From Ciona intestinalis (lineage: Eukaryota > Chordata > Ascidiacea > Phlebobranchia > Cionidae): a stretch of DNA of 64,000 nucleotides. Every line of letters begins with the position of its first letter. Within the stretch, counting starts at the first letter, position 1. The stretch is from contig NC_020166.2 of assembly GCF_000224145.3 (NCBI RefSeq), positions 4,940,726 through 5,004,725 on the forward strand, written 5' to 3'. Shown piece after piece: positions 11,281 through 23,054 of this stretch. The translations under genes were made by a program, and so were the position numbers. The notes beneath the pieces were generated by a model, which saw only the letters and a list, made by a program, of their open reading frames with translations, ran no database searches and was not told the origin of the DNA.

Positions 11281-14200
11281 CGCGGTTCTCTTAATACTAT
11301 TTGTTGCAAAATTTGGTATCGTTTCTATTTTTTAGACGCCTTTATAAGCCAGTTATGAATTAAAAAGGTACTGGTATATATCACCTGGAATTATTGGTTT
11401 TAAGAGACTGACATTTTTATTAACTTTTAACATTACCTAATTACCAAGTTATTAATGCTTCTTCAAATTCACGAAAACGAACGTTTTTAAGCCAAGGTTA
11501 GCTTCTCACATATTCTTTACCAATAAATAAGTTCTCGTTCTTCTTAGACATCATATATCTTGACTAAAATAAAATCAAAGTGTTTATTAAATTAATAAAT
11601 GTTCAGATTTAAAACATAATCAGTTAAAATACAATTTACGTTATATGAAATCAGTTAATAAAAGAGTAAATAGTTATATAGTACAAGTCTCGCGAACTAA
11701 GTAAACTTCCATACATCAGGAACCGGCTTTTACGGCAGTAATCTCTACTATTTTAGACTTTGTTACGTAACAGGGCGAGTACAAATAAATAGAGTAAAGG
11801 GTAACCACCAAAACATTATATTAATTAAAAATCATATGATTAATATTACTTTCCAACATTACGTAATTTCCGAACGGGGGCAATGTTAACAAGTGTAAAT
11901 GCGTCCCTATACACATCTTCTTTGTTACCTATTGTGTAATGATACGTACCCATTCATTAGGAGTAGGCTTTCTTTTTTCAGGACTGTACTGTGTACTTCA
12001 TTCATTTTATTACCAATATTTTAGATCCTTTTACTAGTTTTGTTTTAAACCAATATTTAAAACCACAATGACCACATTATTTACAAACTGTATTAACAAA
12101 CACAATGAACGGTATTTAACAAGCAATGTCAAGGGAAAATTGTCCCATATTTACACTTTAAAACGTATGCTCCAGCCTTCCTTATCAGGAACAACCACAG
12201 TGTTTCACTTCAATCTCAGGCAAGAACACAGATTCAACTCCGAGTTCGGAACTTATGGTGGCGTACATAGAATAGTAGTCAGTTGGAACGCAGCAGATTG
12301 TCAGTTCTGCGTTTTCAGACCTTAAACCAAACTCCCGTTCCTGTAAATAGTTTTTATTAGAAGTCGAATAACGTCTTAGCTATTGCTTACATTTCCTTTT
12401 TTCATAACCACAATACAACGATGGGCCACGTTTCGCGCCTCTTGGACCGGTATTCTTGTGTTAATAGACGACCTCTTCAACACTAATGTGGCGCGATGAC
12501 GAACATAACAGACAACAAAAACTAGCTATAAGAGCACGAAATACTCATACAAGTAACACTATTGTAATCGGAAACAAAACGGGTTTTACAATAAAAGTTT
12601 AATATAGAAATAAACGTTTGTCTACCACTGTTAGTGCCAGAGCATGGTTGCTTGCATTGGTTGGCATCTGGATGGGAAAGTCGCATCTTCCAACACATTC
12701 ACCAATATCGTACACGGAGGAAGGGTACAAAATGTGGTGTCGGAACTGTAAGCGGTATATATCAACTGTTAAACGACTAAATATGTTTTTTTTCTATATC
12801 AATAAGAAAAAGTTCGTTTAAAACTTTAAACAAACTGGCGTTATGGGCTCGTTACAAATTCCACAGTGACAAACGACACAGTAAACCTCAGAAAAGCACA
12901 CGACCAAGACAAATAGTGAGTTGCATGCATGATCACCCTTAAAGATCGAAATGCGGTAAGAAATCAAGTGTTAATCAATGACAGCTAAACACTTTATTAA
13001 GCACAAACTAACTCTTAGAAAGTACAGAAAACATAAGTTCGTCTAAATTCATTTTAAGCATGACTTTACCAATGGGTTGAAAATCAGATCTCGACTTTAA
13101 CCAATCTGTGTACTTTCGGGTTTACAGGCGATGAAGGCTACCATCACATAAGGTGGGGGCAAGTTAAACACTTAGGCACATATTGCCTCATATTTCAAAA
13201 ATCAAACTTTCTTAAACTACAATACTCGATGATCAATTCAAACTCGTAAACTACTAAAATATTGGCAGTTTTAGTATGATTCAGCAAGCATTTAAAATTT
13301 TGCCTTACGTTTTTTACCAATTGGAATCAAATTTTCTATAAAACATCGATTTTTAATGGTTAAAAACAGTAATTGGCCTTAGTGCGCTTATATAAAGTAG
13401 GGTGGGGGAAGATGGGACACTTTTTCATTATATTATCTTGTCCAATTTGGTAGCAAACAAAGAACACTTAAAACTTATAAAACCGTATCCTAACGACTCC
13501 TACAAAATTAAGGTAACTTTCAAATTACCAAATCGTTTTGAAAGTTGATCGGAAAGCTTTTTCTTTCACATCCCCTAATGCCACGTGACGGGCTTCGTCT
13601 CATTCTTGTGATCCAGCCTTCATTTTGCCGATGATGAGCTTGAATCGAAAAAAATAGTATTTACACGTATGTTTCAACAGAAACTTTAATCCTTTAACCG
13701 CCACATCGGAATTAAGTCATTATATGTTACACATGTAACCGTAAATGGATAGGAAAATATAAGTAGGTAATTGTACTTCTTCTGCCTTGTGGAATCCTTA
13801 CAATAACCTGTTGGGAAGCACCAGGTCCGGCTCTCAAATGAAAACTAATGGATAGGACCCGACGAAGTATATTTGAAACTTTGGGTTCGCTCGAGTTTCC
13901 TGCAATAATATTTATTTTGAACTTTTCCCTACATTGCAAGAATACTTGGTTATAAACAATATTTGTTTTGCGTCATTGCGGTTAATTCCGTTCTGTTGTT
14001 TTACAATCCAGCGTGCAAAACAGGAGGAGTTTGGTTATGGTGTTTTGACTGCGGTTAACGATAAACGGTTACGCTACACATGCAATTCCAAAGTTACAGA
14101 TTTTGGTGCTAATTGTTTTGCAACAAAGACCTTTAATAAAAAACCCACAAACTTAAAATGTGGTTTTATCTAGAGATATACCACAGAGGCAAAAATCTGA

Positions 14201-14553
14201 CAACCATAACGTGTATTTGTCCTGTGTTATAACCGGCATTTGAATTTCTGCTTCCTTTGGATTGAACTCTAACCACATGCTGCTTTCACATTCTATCCCC
14301 GACCTCCGCTAGCTAAAGTTTATTCATTTTAAAACAAACAATTTAGGAAATTCGTACCCGATGTTACTTGGCGCCTTTGAGTAACTTGTACACTGAGTTG
14401 CAAATCGTTCTCTTCGTGGAGCAACCATTCCATTAAATATCCCGTATCAAGGCTGGCCACCATCATATAGCCGCCCCCACTCGCACAAGAAGCCTGGAAT
14501 AAAAACATTATCGAAATTAAAAAAACGATATCCGGATATCAGTAAATATTTCG
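11281..14553. other. Gene-poor stretch with repeat fragments
   Basis: No gene that I can support. A 5' half copy of family A lies at 13396-13506 (GTAGGGTGGGGGAAGATGGG). A possible minus-strand exon near 13800-13905 (GNSSEPKVSNILRRVLSI) has an acceptor-like ATTGCAG but no partner exon. Open frames at 12068-12325 and 13934-14173 lack recognisable features. Confidence 0.4.
13396..13506 (+). repeat. Truncated family A element
   Basis: Starts AGTAGGGTGGGGGAAGATGG and continues through GGTAGCAAACAAAGAACACT to CGTATCCTAACGACTCCTAC. It then leaves the family consensus, so only the first half is present. Confidence 0.65.
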
Positions 14554-17500
14554 TTAAAAAACAAAAGCGCAAAGTTTCCGCTTCCAAAGAGCGCCTTGAT
14601 AAGATTTGTAAACAGTGCTCCGAAATTCGGGTATACCTGCGATAAGTTCCTGTGGGAAACATGCTAACAAAGGGAGTAAGTATGTTTCGCTGCCATTTAA
14701 ATCGTTGATCTAAATTATTGAAATGCGAAACAGGAGATTCCTAATAAACAGGTGGCTTAATATCTGGCTTTTCTGGTTTGAAATTGAAGGTAATGTTCCC
14801 GTTTTCCGCTTTTGTTGAATAAAAATTTGTCGGCATCGTGGTAACAATGGTTAGATCACTCGCCTCTAGAGTCTAGATCATGTGACAGCACTATGCCCTT
14901 GTGGACGTGTATTTTATGACATTTTCTCCAATCCCGTGGTTCTTTATGATTTGTCAAAATTGTCAGACATACCGAAAAATCGCAAACAAAGTTACATATG
15001 TACGTGATAGTTCAACCGGCACGTGCGTATAAAACGTGCACCAGTGTTGACCACACGAGGAAAACAACGTACATACATTTAGTCAAGGTGCAACGTGATT
15101 ACCTGTGTGCTATGATGAACCAGTATTTCAGTTTCCGAACCATCGTTCGGAAGTTTTCGGACGGTCACGTCATACAGTCCGAAACCCTCGTTCAACTGGC
15201 AAGGCGGTGTTCGAAGCAACACAAGGTCGACCCCGATTAGCTCGTGCAGATCAAAGTTGTGTCTGAAATAAAAACAAAGAGAACGAACTTTATTTCTATC
15301 GGTATACAGCCAGTTTCGTAAACTTACCGAGGCGGGTGGGTAAACGACACCGTCACGTGCTCTGCTTCGGAGCGATGTTGAACAGGGAAACGTGTAATTA
15401 ATTCATTTGGTTGGTCGCCGCCTCTTGGACCAAAAAAGTTTTCCCATTTCCGCTTGAGGCTGGGAGAGAAGACAGAACATGGGGCAATTGCGTCCAGCAT
15501 GTTTTCCATGGTAACTTCGGATGGCTGTACTCGGTTTTTTATGTCCGAAAGCTCTAAAATGTAATGGCTCTTGTTAAATTAATGTTACTATGATTCGTAC
15601 TTATAAGTCCCCGAATAATATTAATAATCTATAAATAAAGTATGTCCATGCGTCACTACACTGTTTATTTACAAGTTTCATTCTTATACACAGGACCAGG
15701 AAGAGTATTCATACACCTTACAATCACTGTTAAGTTGTAACAAAACTGCCTTCGTATTTACACCGGACACCAATGATTAGTTCTACACTGAATTCTTACT
15801 TTTAAATTATAACACGGGTGCCTCGCCAGACATATTCGCGCGCATGCCCTAAGATATTTTGTTGTTTTTTTATAAAATGGCGGATACACTGTGTATACAT
15901 AATTGATGTAGATCTCGAACAAATAAACTGTAACAATCATACAAAAACTTACTTTTAACGTACTCCAACTCTAGAAAACCGATGTCGCCTGCAAAACAAT
16001 TGGATTTATTAAAAAATGTTAAATGTTTTCGGTGTTAATTCTCACGCAAGCCACATGTAACACATTAATTGTAATGAAGAATTATTTAGATTTTAGAAGA
16101 TGATGTCACTTGTGGAGAGGAATTGAAGCTTTAGAATTTAGGATTGCAAGTTTGGCACAACTTGTAGCAAGCAGTAGCTCTGCTTAGCAACAGAAGACCA
16201 TTTCTTTATGATTAGGTTGCTGGTCGTATATGATATATCGTACTGATGGTTTTCTTTCGTGTTAAAGTTCAAGTGTGCGGCAAAAGTTTGCAGAATTAGC
16301 AAAAGCTTTAAAAGTTATTGAAGGAAAAGAGCCACTGATAATAAGTTTAAACATCGTTACGACTGCAATTACATTTCATGCGCAACAATAATGCATCCAC
16401 CCCGACGTTCTTACCTTTCGATGGGAAATACCGACACACTCCTAAATGAAATATTTTATTTTGAAAGCTTTAATAATATTTTATTCGCTGCTTGGCCTTC
16501 GCGAGAGTTCATGTGATTTCTGGTACACGCAAAACATCTCTATCACATAATCTTCGTTCAGTTATAACACGGCTATCATTCTACCATTCAGACATGATGG
16601 TATATTCATACACACCATGCTTCTCACTATTAAGCTGTAAAATGAGTATTTTCTTATACATTAGACACACATGCAGAATATTCAAATACCTGATGCTCAC
16701 TGTTGAGCAACATACCGATACACTAACGAGATGTTTGTTACGTATCACCTCATGCGCAACGCCGTCGTATTTCATGTGCGATGTGTGTCCCTTTTAAATA
16801 TACAAGTAATTTACACTTGATGGTTCAATTGTAACAAACGTATCAAGCTAGTGAAGAAAACCTTATTGTGCATATGTATTTATATATCACTCACGTCGGT
16901 CCCTGTTGAGTGTATCAATATTCCCCATATCTCGTGCTACAACACGTAAGACTTCACACCTTGCAGCGAACGAGCCCACCCTGTAATTAAACCAGGCTCG
17001 TGTAAGCTACTGTGAAGAAGATTAAAACAGAAATCAGAAAAATTGTTTGACGATCGTTTGAGGTTACTCTACCATTGTGAGCGTATATGTGACTTTGGGC
17101 AAGACACTTAACGACATTTTCTCTAACACAGTGGTCACGAATGGGTTGCCGAAATGGGCAGTTCAAAAAAAGTTACAAACGTGGTAACTTGTAAACGGAC
17201 AGAAGACGTATGAAACAAAACATCCGTGTTACAACAACGAATATCGTTTTCCCATCACGCGAACATAAGGCAAGTTCTATTCATTGTCGAGACAGTGAGT
17301 TAACGCTACAGTTTAGGCTGCCCTGGTGTAATCTTTATTTACGGTTAATAAACAAGTTAAACGATTGTAACCGCCAAACATACATTAGTCGCATTAAGTT
17401 ATTCATTCTTACAAACTATGTGGCAGGGCAGACAAGAAAACAAACAAAAAGTCAAAGCACGTACACATTTGCGCCGCGTAAGCATCTTTCAATCGCTGAC

Positions 17501-17635
17501 TCTTCATGATGGTTTGGTGTGTACCATGTCCTTCCATGCCTTGTGTGGATTCCTGCAACTGCTGCAATGAAGTATGAAGCGAAGATGACTGCACAATACA
17601 TATTTCCAAAGCGTAAAGATTTAGAACCAAATGCT
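14554..17635 (-). CDS. Unrecognised spliced gene, 3' part
   Basis: Six exons on the minus strand join in one frame: 17635-17525, 16936-16895, 15988-15953, 15553-15328, 15262-15103 and 14649-14554 (stop TAA). All have AG acceptors and GT donors, most of them strong (gtaagt, gtgagt, gtaatc). Exit phases run 1, 1, 1, 2, 0. The predicted part is about 220 residues. It starts with a leucine- and glutamine-rich, helix-prone segment (HLVLNLYALEICIVQ, then SLQQLQES). The middle reads ENMLDAIAPCSVFSPSLKRK and EHVTVSFTHPPRHNF, and the end reads WKRKLCAFVF. I recognise no domain, and no signal peptide or membrane segment is visible. The first donor is uncertain: gtacac at 17524 fits the frame, but splicing further on at gtgtac would add residues. 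The 5' end is not located. A possible upstream exon lies near 18265-18310. The gene is separate from the lectin upstream, which has its own stop. Confidence 0.6.
14835..14990 (+). repeat. Diverged tRNA-headed SINE fragment
   Basis: GGCATCGTGGTAACAATGGT followed by a gap and TATGCCCTTGTGGACGTGTA resembles the SINE at 35158, but is badly worn. Confidence 0.4.
17062..17200 (+). repeat. SINE body fragment
   Basis: Contains CTACCATTGTGAGCGTATAT, GGGCAAGACACTTAACGACA and GTGGTAACTTGTAAACGGAC. These are the body and tail of the tRNA-headed SINE family seen at 35158 and 44865. The tRNA-like head is missing. Confidence 0.65.
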
Positions 17636-19658
17636 CTGCAGAAAATAAAATGAATTAAACAAAATGGTCACAAGTTACATTTATGAACTAATAGAAACCA
17701 ATCAGCAAAATATTAGCACACGTAACGTATTTTGCCCGAATTGAGTTGATTTCACAAATTCAACATATTGTTAAAGTAACTTTACGACAGTATAAACTGT
17801 TTCCTTCAACCAGGTAACATGGCGTTTAAACCAACTAAACACTCCTTTTATAATACCCCATCCAATTTGCTAAAAAAAGGCAACCGGGTTCACATTGACC
17901 TTGAGCAAGGTGAACGCCCTGGTGACATTCGGTGCGCGAACACGTACTAAAACCAGACATAGGTCGTGAACTTTGTTATCGAATGCTACCTGCAAGTTGG
18001 TAGGGGAGAGTGTGGCTAAGCGGAACTGAAATTCAGCTCATTATACATTTCCTTTACCGCGTATTATAAAGCACAACAGCTGCATATATTCATACTCCTC
18101 CTTTGTGCCGATAATGTAAGATGCAAATTTGATCAAATATTTTCGTTTAGACTTACACCATCGCCAAATATATGTTTATAAAACTTTACTTGGTGGCTAA
18201 TGCAATTAATATCAACACCTGTTATAGCTTCAGTTCACTTCACAAATTTATTATCGAATTATCAAACTGTTTAATTTTACCTCGTGTCCGTAATTGTACC
18301 TTGTGATCACCTTTATGAAACAACTTTTAAATGTAAATTTTCAAGAACGTGCTGCATGTTTATTTCGAGCGAAATGGTTTCACTTAATGCATATGGCATT
18401 AAATATGGTTGTGTTTATTACCACGCTATGTTAGCAAGTCTAAATAAATTACATCAGATTAAGGAGTTCCGGCGAAGATAAAGTCCGAGACTAGACGCTA
18501 CATTCTTAAAACGAATGAAATAACTTTTGTAAACAAAGCGTGAATTGTAGAAATCCGATTTATCTGCAACTTGAACACGACAGTAACGGGATTACAAGAT
18601 AACCTTCTGGTATTTTAACTTTCGCATCTTGGGTTTTCTGAATCATTACCTAGGAGTAAATGTCTTTTGTCATTATGCGATAAAAGTGTTAAATGTACGT
18701 CAAAACATTAACGTTCTTCTTGATTTTGTGTGCACAGTTACATTTAACTATAGACACCGACGCCTATGAACCTATTTATTGGGTAACATTATGTAAAAAA
18801 AACAATACTTACTTGCTGATTATATTGTTTAACGCCTCGAAGAAGAAGAATATAAAATGGCTACCGTGCAAACAGAGTACGAATATTACATTGCGCGATG
18901 CACAGCATAGAAACACCATACACAGGTTAACAACAGAAGCACTATTACACTCCATAAATTTCTCCACAAACGGTCAAAACCATCGCCGAAGCCTAGGTTG
19001 GAACAACATTTCAAATATTCATTGTCAATCCACGTTAAATGGGAGCTGTAGGGCGGACATACAGGCATGTCATGCTCGCTGAATAATACTAAAATCGCCG
19101 AAAAATAAAAACTGCCGTTTTTGAGTTTGACTTACCAATTCAGTATCGTGGTTTATTAAAATAGACTGAAATATTCCGTGCAGTTTATTTTGTCTGATAA
19201 GATGAGTTTTTGTTTTGTGAGAAAGGCTGAGATATAGATACATAGGCAAGGGTCGATTCGGCTTTATTTATGGTTTCGATAAGCACAATGTTACCGATTT
19301 AAATTTGTGAATATAAAGTTTATGTGGTAAAGAAACTAGCACAGTCAGTTATATTTGTTAGATTACATACAGTTGCAGAATAATACTATTATACACGATA
19401 TTTCAACGTGGTGTCCCACTTTACCCCACATTGTAGTTTTACAGGTATTGAAAGATTAAATGTTTGCACCTGCTCACGGGTAAAATACTTCTTTAAAATG
19501 ACATTTTTATTTTTTGTAAAAGCTGATTAATTTATTTGAGTAGTGTTTTCCGTAATGTCCCTTATGGCCTTCTCAATACACTGTTTCGGCCATTAAAGGG
19601 ACCATTATGACTTTGATATACATACGCATGCTCGCTATTATTAAAAGATTTGAAGGTT
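17636..19658. other. Stretch between the unrecognised gene and the lectin
   Basis: Possible 5' exons of the unrecognised minus-strand gene may lie here, such as around 18134-18180 and 18265-18310, but I could not join them with confidence. At 18693-19082 (+) a 129-residue open frame starts with a signal-peptide-like run (MYVKTLTFFLILCAQ) and has no recognisable domain. On the opposite strand of the same stretch another frame ends at a good donor (FEALNNIIS before gtaagt near 18815). A family B fragment covers roughly 19110-19440. Confidence 0.35.
19110..19440 (+). repeat. Family B fragment
   Basis: Shares CAGTTTATTTTGTCTGATAA, GTGGTAAAGAAACTAGCACA and the end GGTGTCCCACTTTACCCCAC with the copies at 10.4 and 50.6 kb. 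Confidence 0.6.
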
Positions 19659-22101
19659 TTATTGCCATCGTTTTTCGCAAAGAGCAGAAAAATGTGCCCC
19701 ACAAGCAGCATCGTCCACTTTGTAGTTGAAGCTTTTATACAAACTAGCACAATGCACGTTTGTGCCGCAACAACCGCTCGGTTCGTTTGGAGCATAATCT
19801 GTGTTGTTTTGATTCGATGCCACACCGTCGACAAAGTTCCATACGCCATCAGCATCGTTATCGTTTAACCCAATCCATATTTGCTGAATATCCAAAGGCA
19901 CAAGAATAGTACGAATGATAAATCTAAATAAATCATGATATGAGAAAGTCTCTTAAAGCATTTAAGGCATATTTAGTCATATTTTACTCTACAAATAAAA
20001 GTACATATCTAAATTAAATCTCCATATGTGCTTTAAAACTGTTGCAAAACATAACATGAGTTTTTATAAAAGCAAGTTGTGTACAAATATTCAGACACCA
20101 AAAAAAGAAATTGAAGACTTACGTTCGACTAGTTACGTTTCGCATGCCTCCAGCACTCAAGTCGCCTCCTAACGACTTGCAGTAACGTCTGGAGTCATCC
20201 CAGTTTGACTTGGTAGTTTTAACGTGGTATTTATAACCGTTAGCACTGCTGTACCAACCAATGCTGTTTACAATGAAGGATACGTCTATATAGATATAGA
20301 AAATACGAAATGAAGTTTTTTTTAAGTTAAATGACTGGAGGTGTTTATAGTAGGTTGGGGTAGCATAGTCTATGTTTTTATTCTGTTCTACCGTCACATT
20401 TGGCAATAAGCAAATAATGTTCACGGAATCACAAAGCTGTTTCTTTAAAATAGCGTTAAACTCAATAAAGAAACGCGGAACAATATTTTTAACGGTATCC
20501 GTCTTAACCCATAGTACTATATAATACGCATCATAGACTTGCTTTTTGAATTCAAGTGTTTATCTATATATAGCAGACATCGGCTTCTTATACTGACGTT
20601 GCAGGATAGCATGAGCTTCTGGTAGTAGTCAATTAATTGCATGGGTTTGAAAACGGAAAAGTTTTAAACAAAGTGTATTGGAAAATCTTATAGGCATTAA
20701 CCTATACACAAAATATTGGTTGTAATGCGCAGGGTGCAACATAAATCAACCTTGGTAATAACGACTGATGTTATACTGAATGCAATTACTTGCCTCTTTC
20801 CAGTAGTTCAGTTTTATTTTTCAACTTTGCTGTATCGTCTTCAATACTCTTGCGTTTGTATTGAGCAAGAGATGACAAATTCCTCAGCTCTTCTTTCATA
20901 GTTTGCACATTGGGTAGAATGTTGTTAATACTCGTATCCAGCACCTTGGTTAGGTTTGTTATTTTCGCGAACAAATCCACAAAGATCGAACTCGTGTCTG
21001 CAGTGTAAGACGTTTATTGGTATGTGTAGTAAGTTGAGGTAAGATGGATATACCATAGCACCTAATACCCCATACTGCCTAATCAACGCTCTTCTAAACT
21101 CGTAAGGACTCTGAAAATATTATTTGCTAACTGCCGAATGGAACGGGAAAGGGAAATAAAAAATATCCCATGTTTCCCTACTTGCTTTGTATCGGTTTAC
21201 AAATCACATACTTTGCTTGAAAGCGTTTAGTTCGTTGGTTTGACTGTTAAACAGCAGGGTTATATTTTGAAATTTGTTTTCAACTGATTCCCCTCCGCTC
21301 ATAGTTGTTTCGTCTGAAAGTTAGTTTAGATATTAGCTTTTCAAATGCCGCATTAACTACAGCAGACCCGAATACTTTAGAACAAACTAATGCTTATAGT
21401 TTAATCAATTGGATGAGTAAAACAGACATTCAGTTTTGCAATATAAAAGTCGTTTGCTGCTGAAGAATTGAGGGTTTTATCAGGCCACGGCTGGCTATAC
21501 AGACTCATCATACGCTGCGTTACCTGGTGAACTGTAATTGCTGGCTGTCTTTTGTGCCTGTCCTATGAAGCCCATTGAATATTTCCTATCCATGCTGTTC
21601 ACCTACGTGTCGTTAATTATACAAAAGCAACGCAAATTTAACTCAGCTTTAAATAATATTATAGTGTCATACAGGCTCTCCGGCCATAACCGTTATATAA
21701 CATTATTAGGACCACGGGCTTGTCCCAAACGCAGTGGGTAGTAATGTAGTATATAGTAGGGTGGGGGAAGATGGGACACCTTTAGCACATAATATCCAGA
21801 TATTCTGATTGTGTTTTAAACAATTAACAACGGTCTATGAGAGTAATAAGGACATAGTTTAATATTTCTTTGAATGTTCTTTGTATAATACTAAATGGGA
21901 CGAGAAAATAGAGTTAAAAAGTGTCCCATCTTTCCCCATCCTACTGTATATAGGCTAGCAGTGGCATAGTCAAGTTAAAACTTACCACGCTTACCTTTAT
22001 TAAAGCTATTATTGAAAGAAGAATTGCGATACCGCAGATTAAAAGAACAAGGATGACGCAAAGGATTTTGAAGAACGGTTTCTTTGGCTCTTTGCTTGAA
22101 C
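19659..22101 (-). CDS. C-type lectin domain protein, type II membrane form
   Basis: Exons on the minus strand: about 22101-21995, 21313-21212, 20997-20794, 20285-20123 and 19923-19659 (stop TAA). The first encodes a short basic stretch (KEPKKP) and one hydrophobic span (FKILCVILVLLICGIAILLS), a typical signal-anchor. The next two encode a helical stalk with potential N-glycosylation sites (NITLL, NKTELL). The last two form a C-type lectin fold: GWYSSANGYKYHVKT, NWDDSRRYCKSLGGDL, IWIGLNDNDADGVWNF, and the closing cysteines in CCGTNVHCASL and CGAHFSALCEKRW. Phases agree from 21313 onward. The join from the membrane exon is one base out of phase, so a small exon or another donor is probably missed. 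The cytoplasmic start was not found. The usual EPN and WND calcium/sugar motifs read EPS and VDD, so sugar binding may be altered. The stalk exon ends at a GC donor. Confidence 0.85.
21752..21952 (-). repeat. Family A element in a lectin intron
   Basis: From TATAGTAGGGTGGGGGAAGA to CCCCATCCTACTGTATATAG, about 200 bp. It is nearly complete, in reverse orientation, and flanked by TATA on both sides. Confidence 0.8.
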
Positions 22102-22854
22102 CTTTTTAACAGACCTTGTTACAAAGTGAATACATATATATCGATTGCTTACCGTTATCTTCGGTTTGTCTTTGATAGACTGGCTCCATCTCTATACACT
22201 GCATATCTTTGCTTTTCGAACAGAGCGAAGTATATAGACTTCAGCAGTGTATCTTTACACGTTATTGCTTGCGCTGCAGGGCGGAGTAATACGATATTCA
22301 GAAAAGCTTCTGCTCAAAACATTATTCATAACACGCGTTTGTTAAGGCGTTTTACCGCGGTGTAGATAGTTTGAAATCCCCTTTTCCATTTTACTTGCAA
22401 CGTGATATGAATCAACGTGAAAACGACTTATTTCAAAGTGAAAATCTGGTTTGCGTATAATGTTGTTTTCTTAACATGATATAGTTTTATATGTAGAATC
22501 ATTGTATTTTGATGTAGAATCAAGTTTTACACACTTTTCTATCAAAAAATCGATTCTGGTTCCCAATAAAACTCCCTTTTTTAACTGAGGTTTCTATGTT
22601 AGAAGTTGTAGCCGATTTTCATGTGGCAGTTGTCACTTCGATGCATACGCGTTCGCGTTTAAAATTATAAAAAGAAATAACAAAGAAATATGAAAGTTAC
22701 GCATGTACAAGTTAGTTTTTAAAAATGTATGCTTGGTACTGTGTAGTGTAGAGTGTGGATCAGTAAATGAGCTTGCTATGTAATACAGGCAACAGGTTTT
22801 ATTAACCCATTATTCCATTAACGTGTTGATTGTTTGCTTTCTTATAAATATTAA
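22102..22854. other. Upstream of the lectin: no exon supported
   Basis: The lectin's cytoplasmic first exon and promoter should lie here or beyond, but I could not identify them. An open frame at 22084-22365 (+) has no recognisable content. Confidence 0.3.
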
Positions 22855-23054
22855 ATGGTGCTAGTGAAGAGTCTTCCCCCCCCTCCCACTTTATTTGCTA
22901 ACCACTAACCCCTAACCCCTTACTCCTATAACCACTAACTACTAACCCCTATAACCACTAACCCCCTAACCATCAACACCTAACCCCCCAACCTAGGGGT
23001 TAGTGGTTAGCTAAAAAGGTGGGGGGGGGAAGATTCTTCACTAGCACCATTTAA
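22851..23054. mobile_element. TTAA-flanked hairpin element with telomere-like core
   Basis: Arms of about 55-60 bp are near-perfect inverted copies. The left reads TTAAATGGTGCTAGTGAAGA from 22851 and the right reads TCTTCACTAGCACCATTTAA to 23054. Both arms carry a run of C or G. The element proper (22855-23050) is bounded by TTAA on each side, the target duplication typical of piggyBac-type transposons. The core is a degenerate array of CCCTAACCACTAA-like units. It has no coding capacity. Confidence 0.8.

Noticed and set aside
13727-13939. Minus-strand frame including GNSSEPKVSNILRRVLSI after an ATTGCAG
   Set aside because: Looks exon-like, but no donor-acceptor partner could be found. It lies beyond the stop of the unrecognised gene at 14554.
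18693-19082. 129-codon plus-strand frame with a signal-peptide-like start
   Set aside because: No domain, no TATA or polyadenylation context, and the opposite strand carries equally plausible coding. Kept only as a note.
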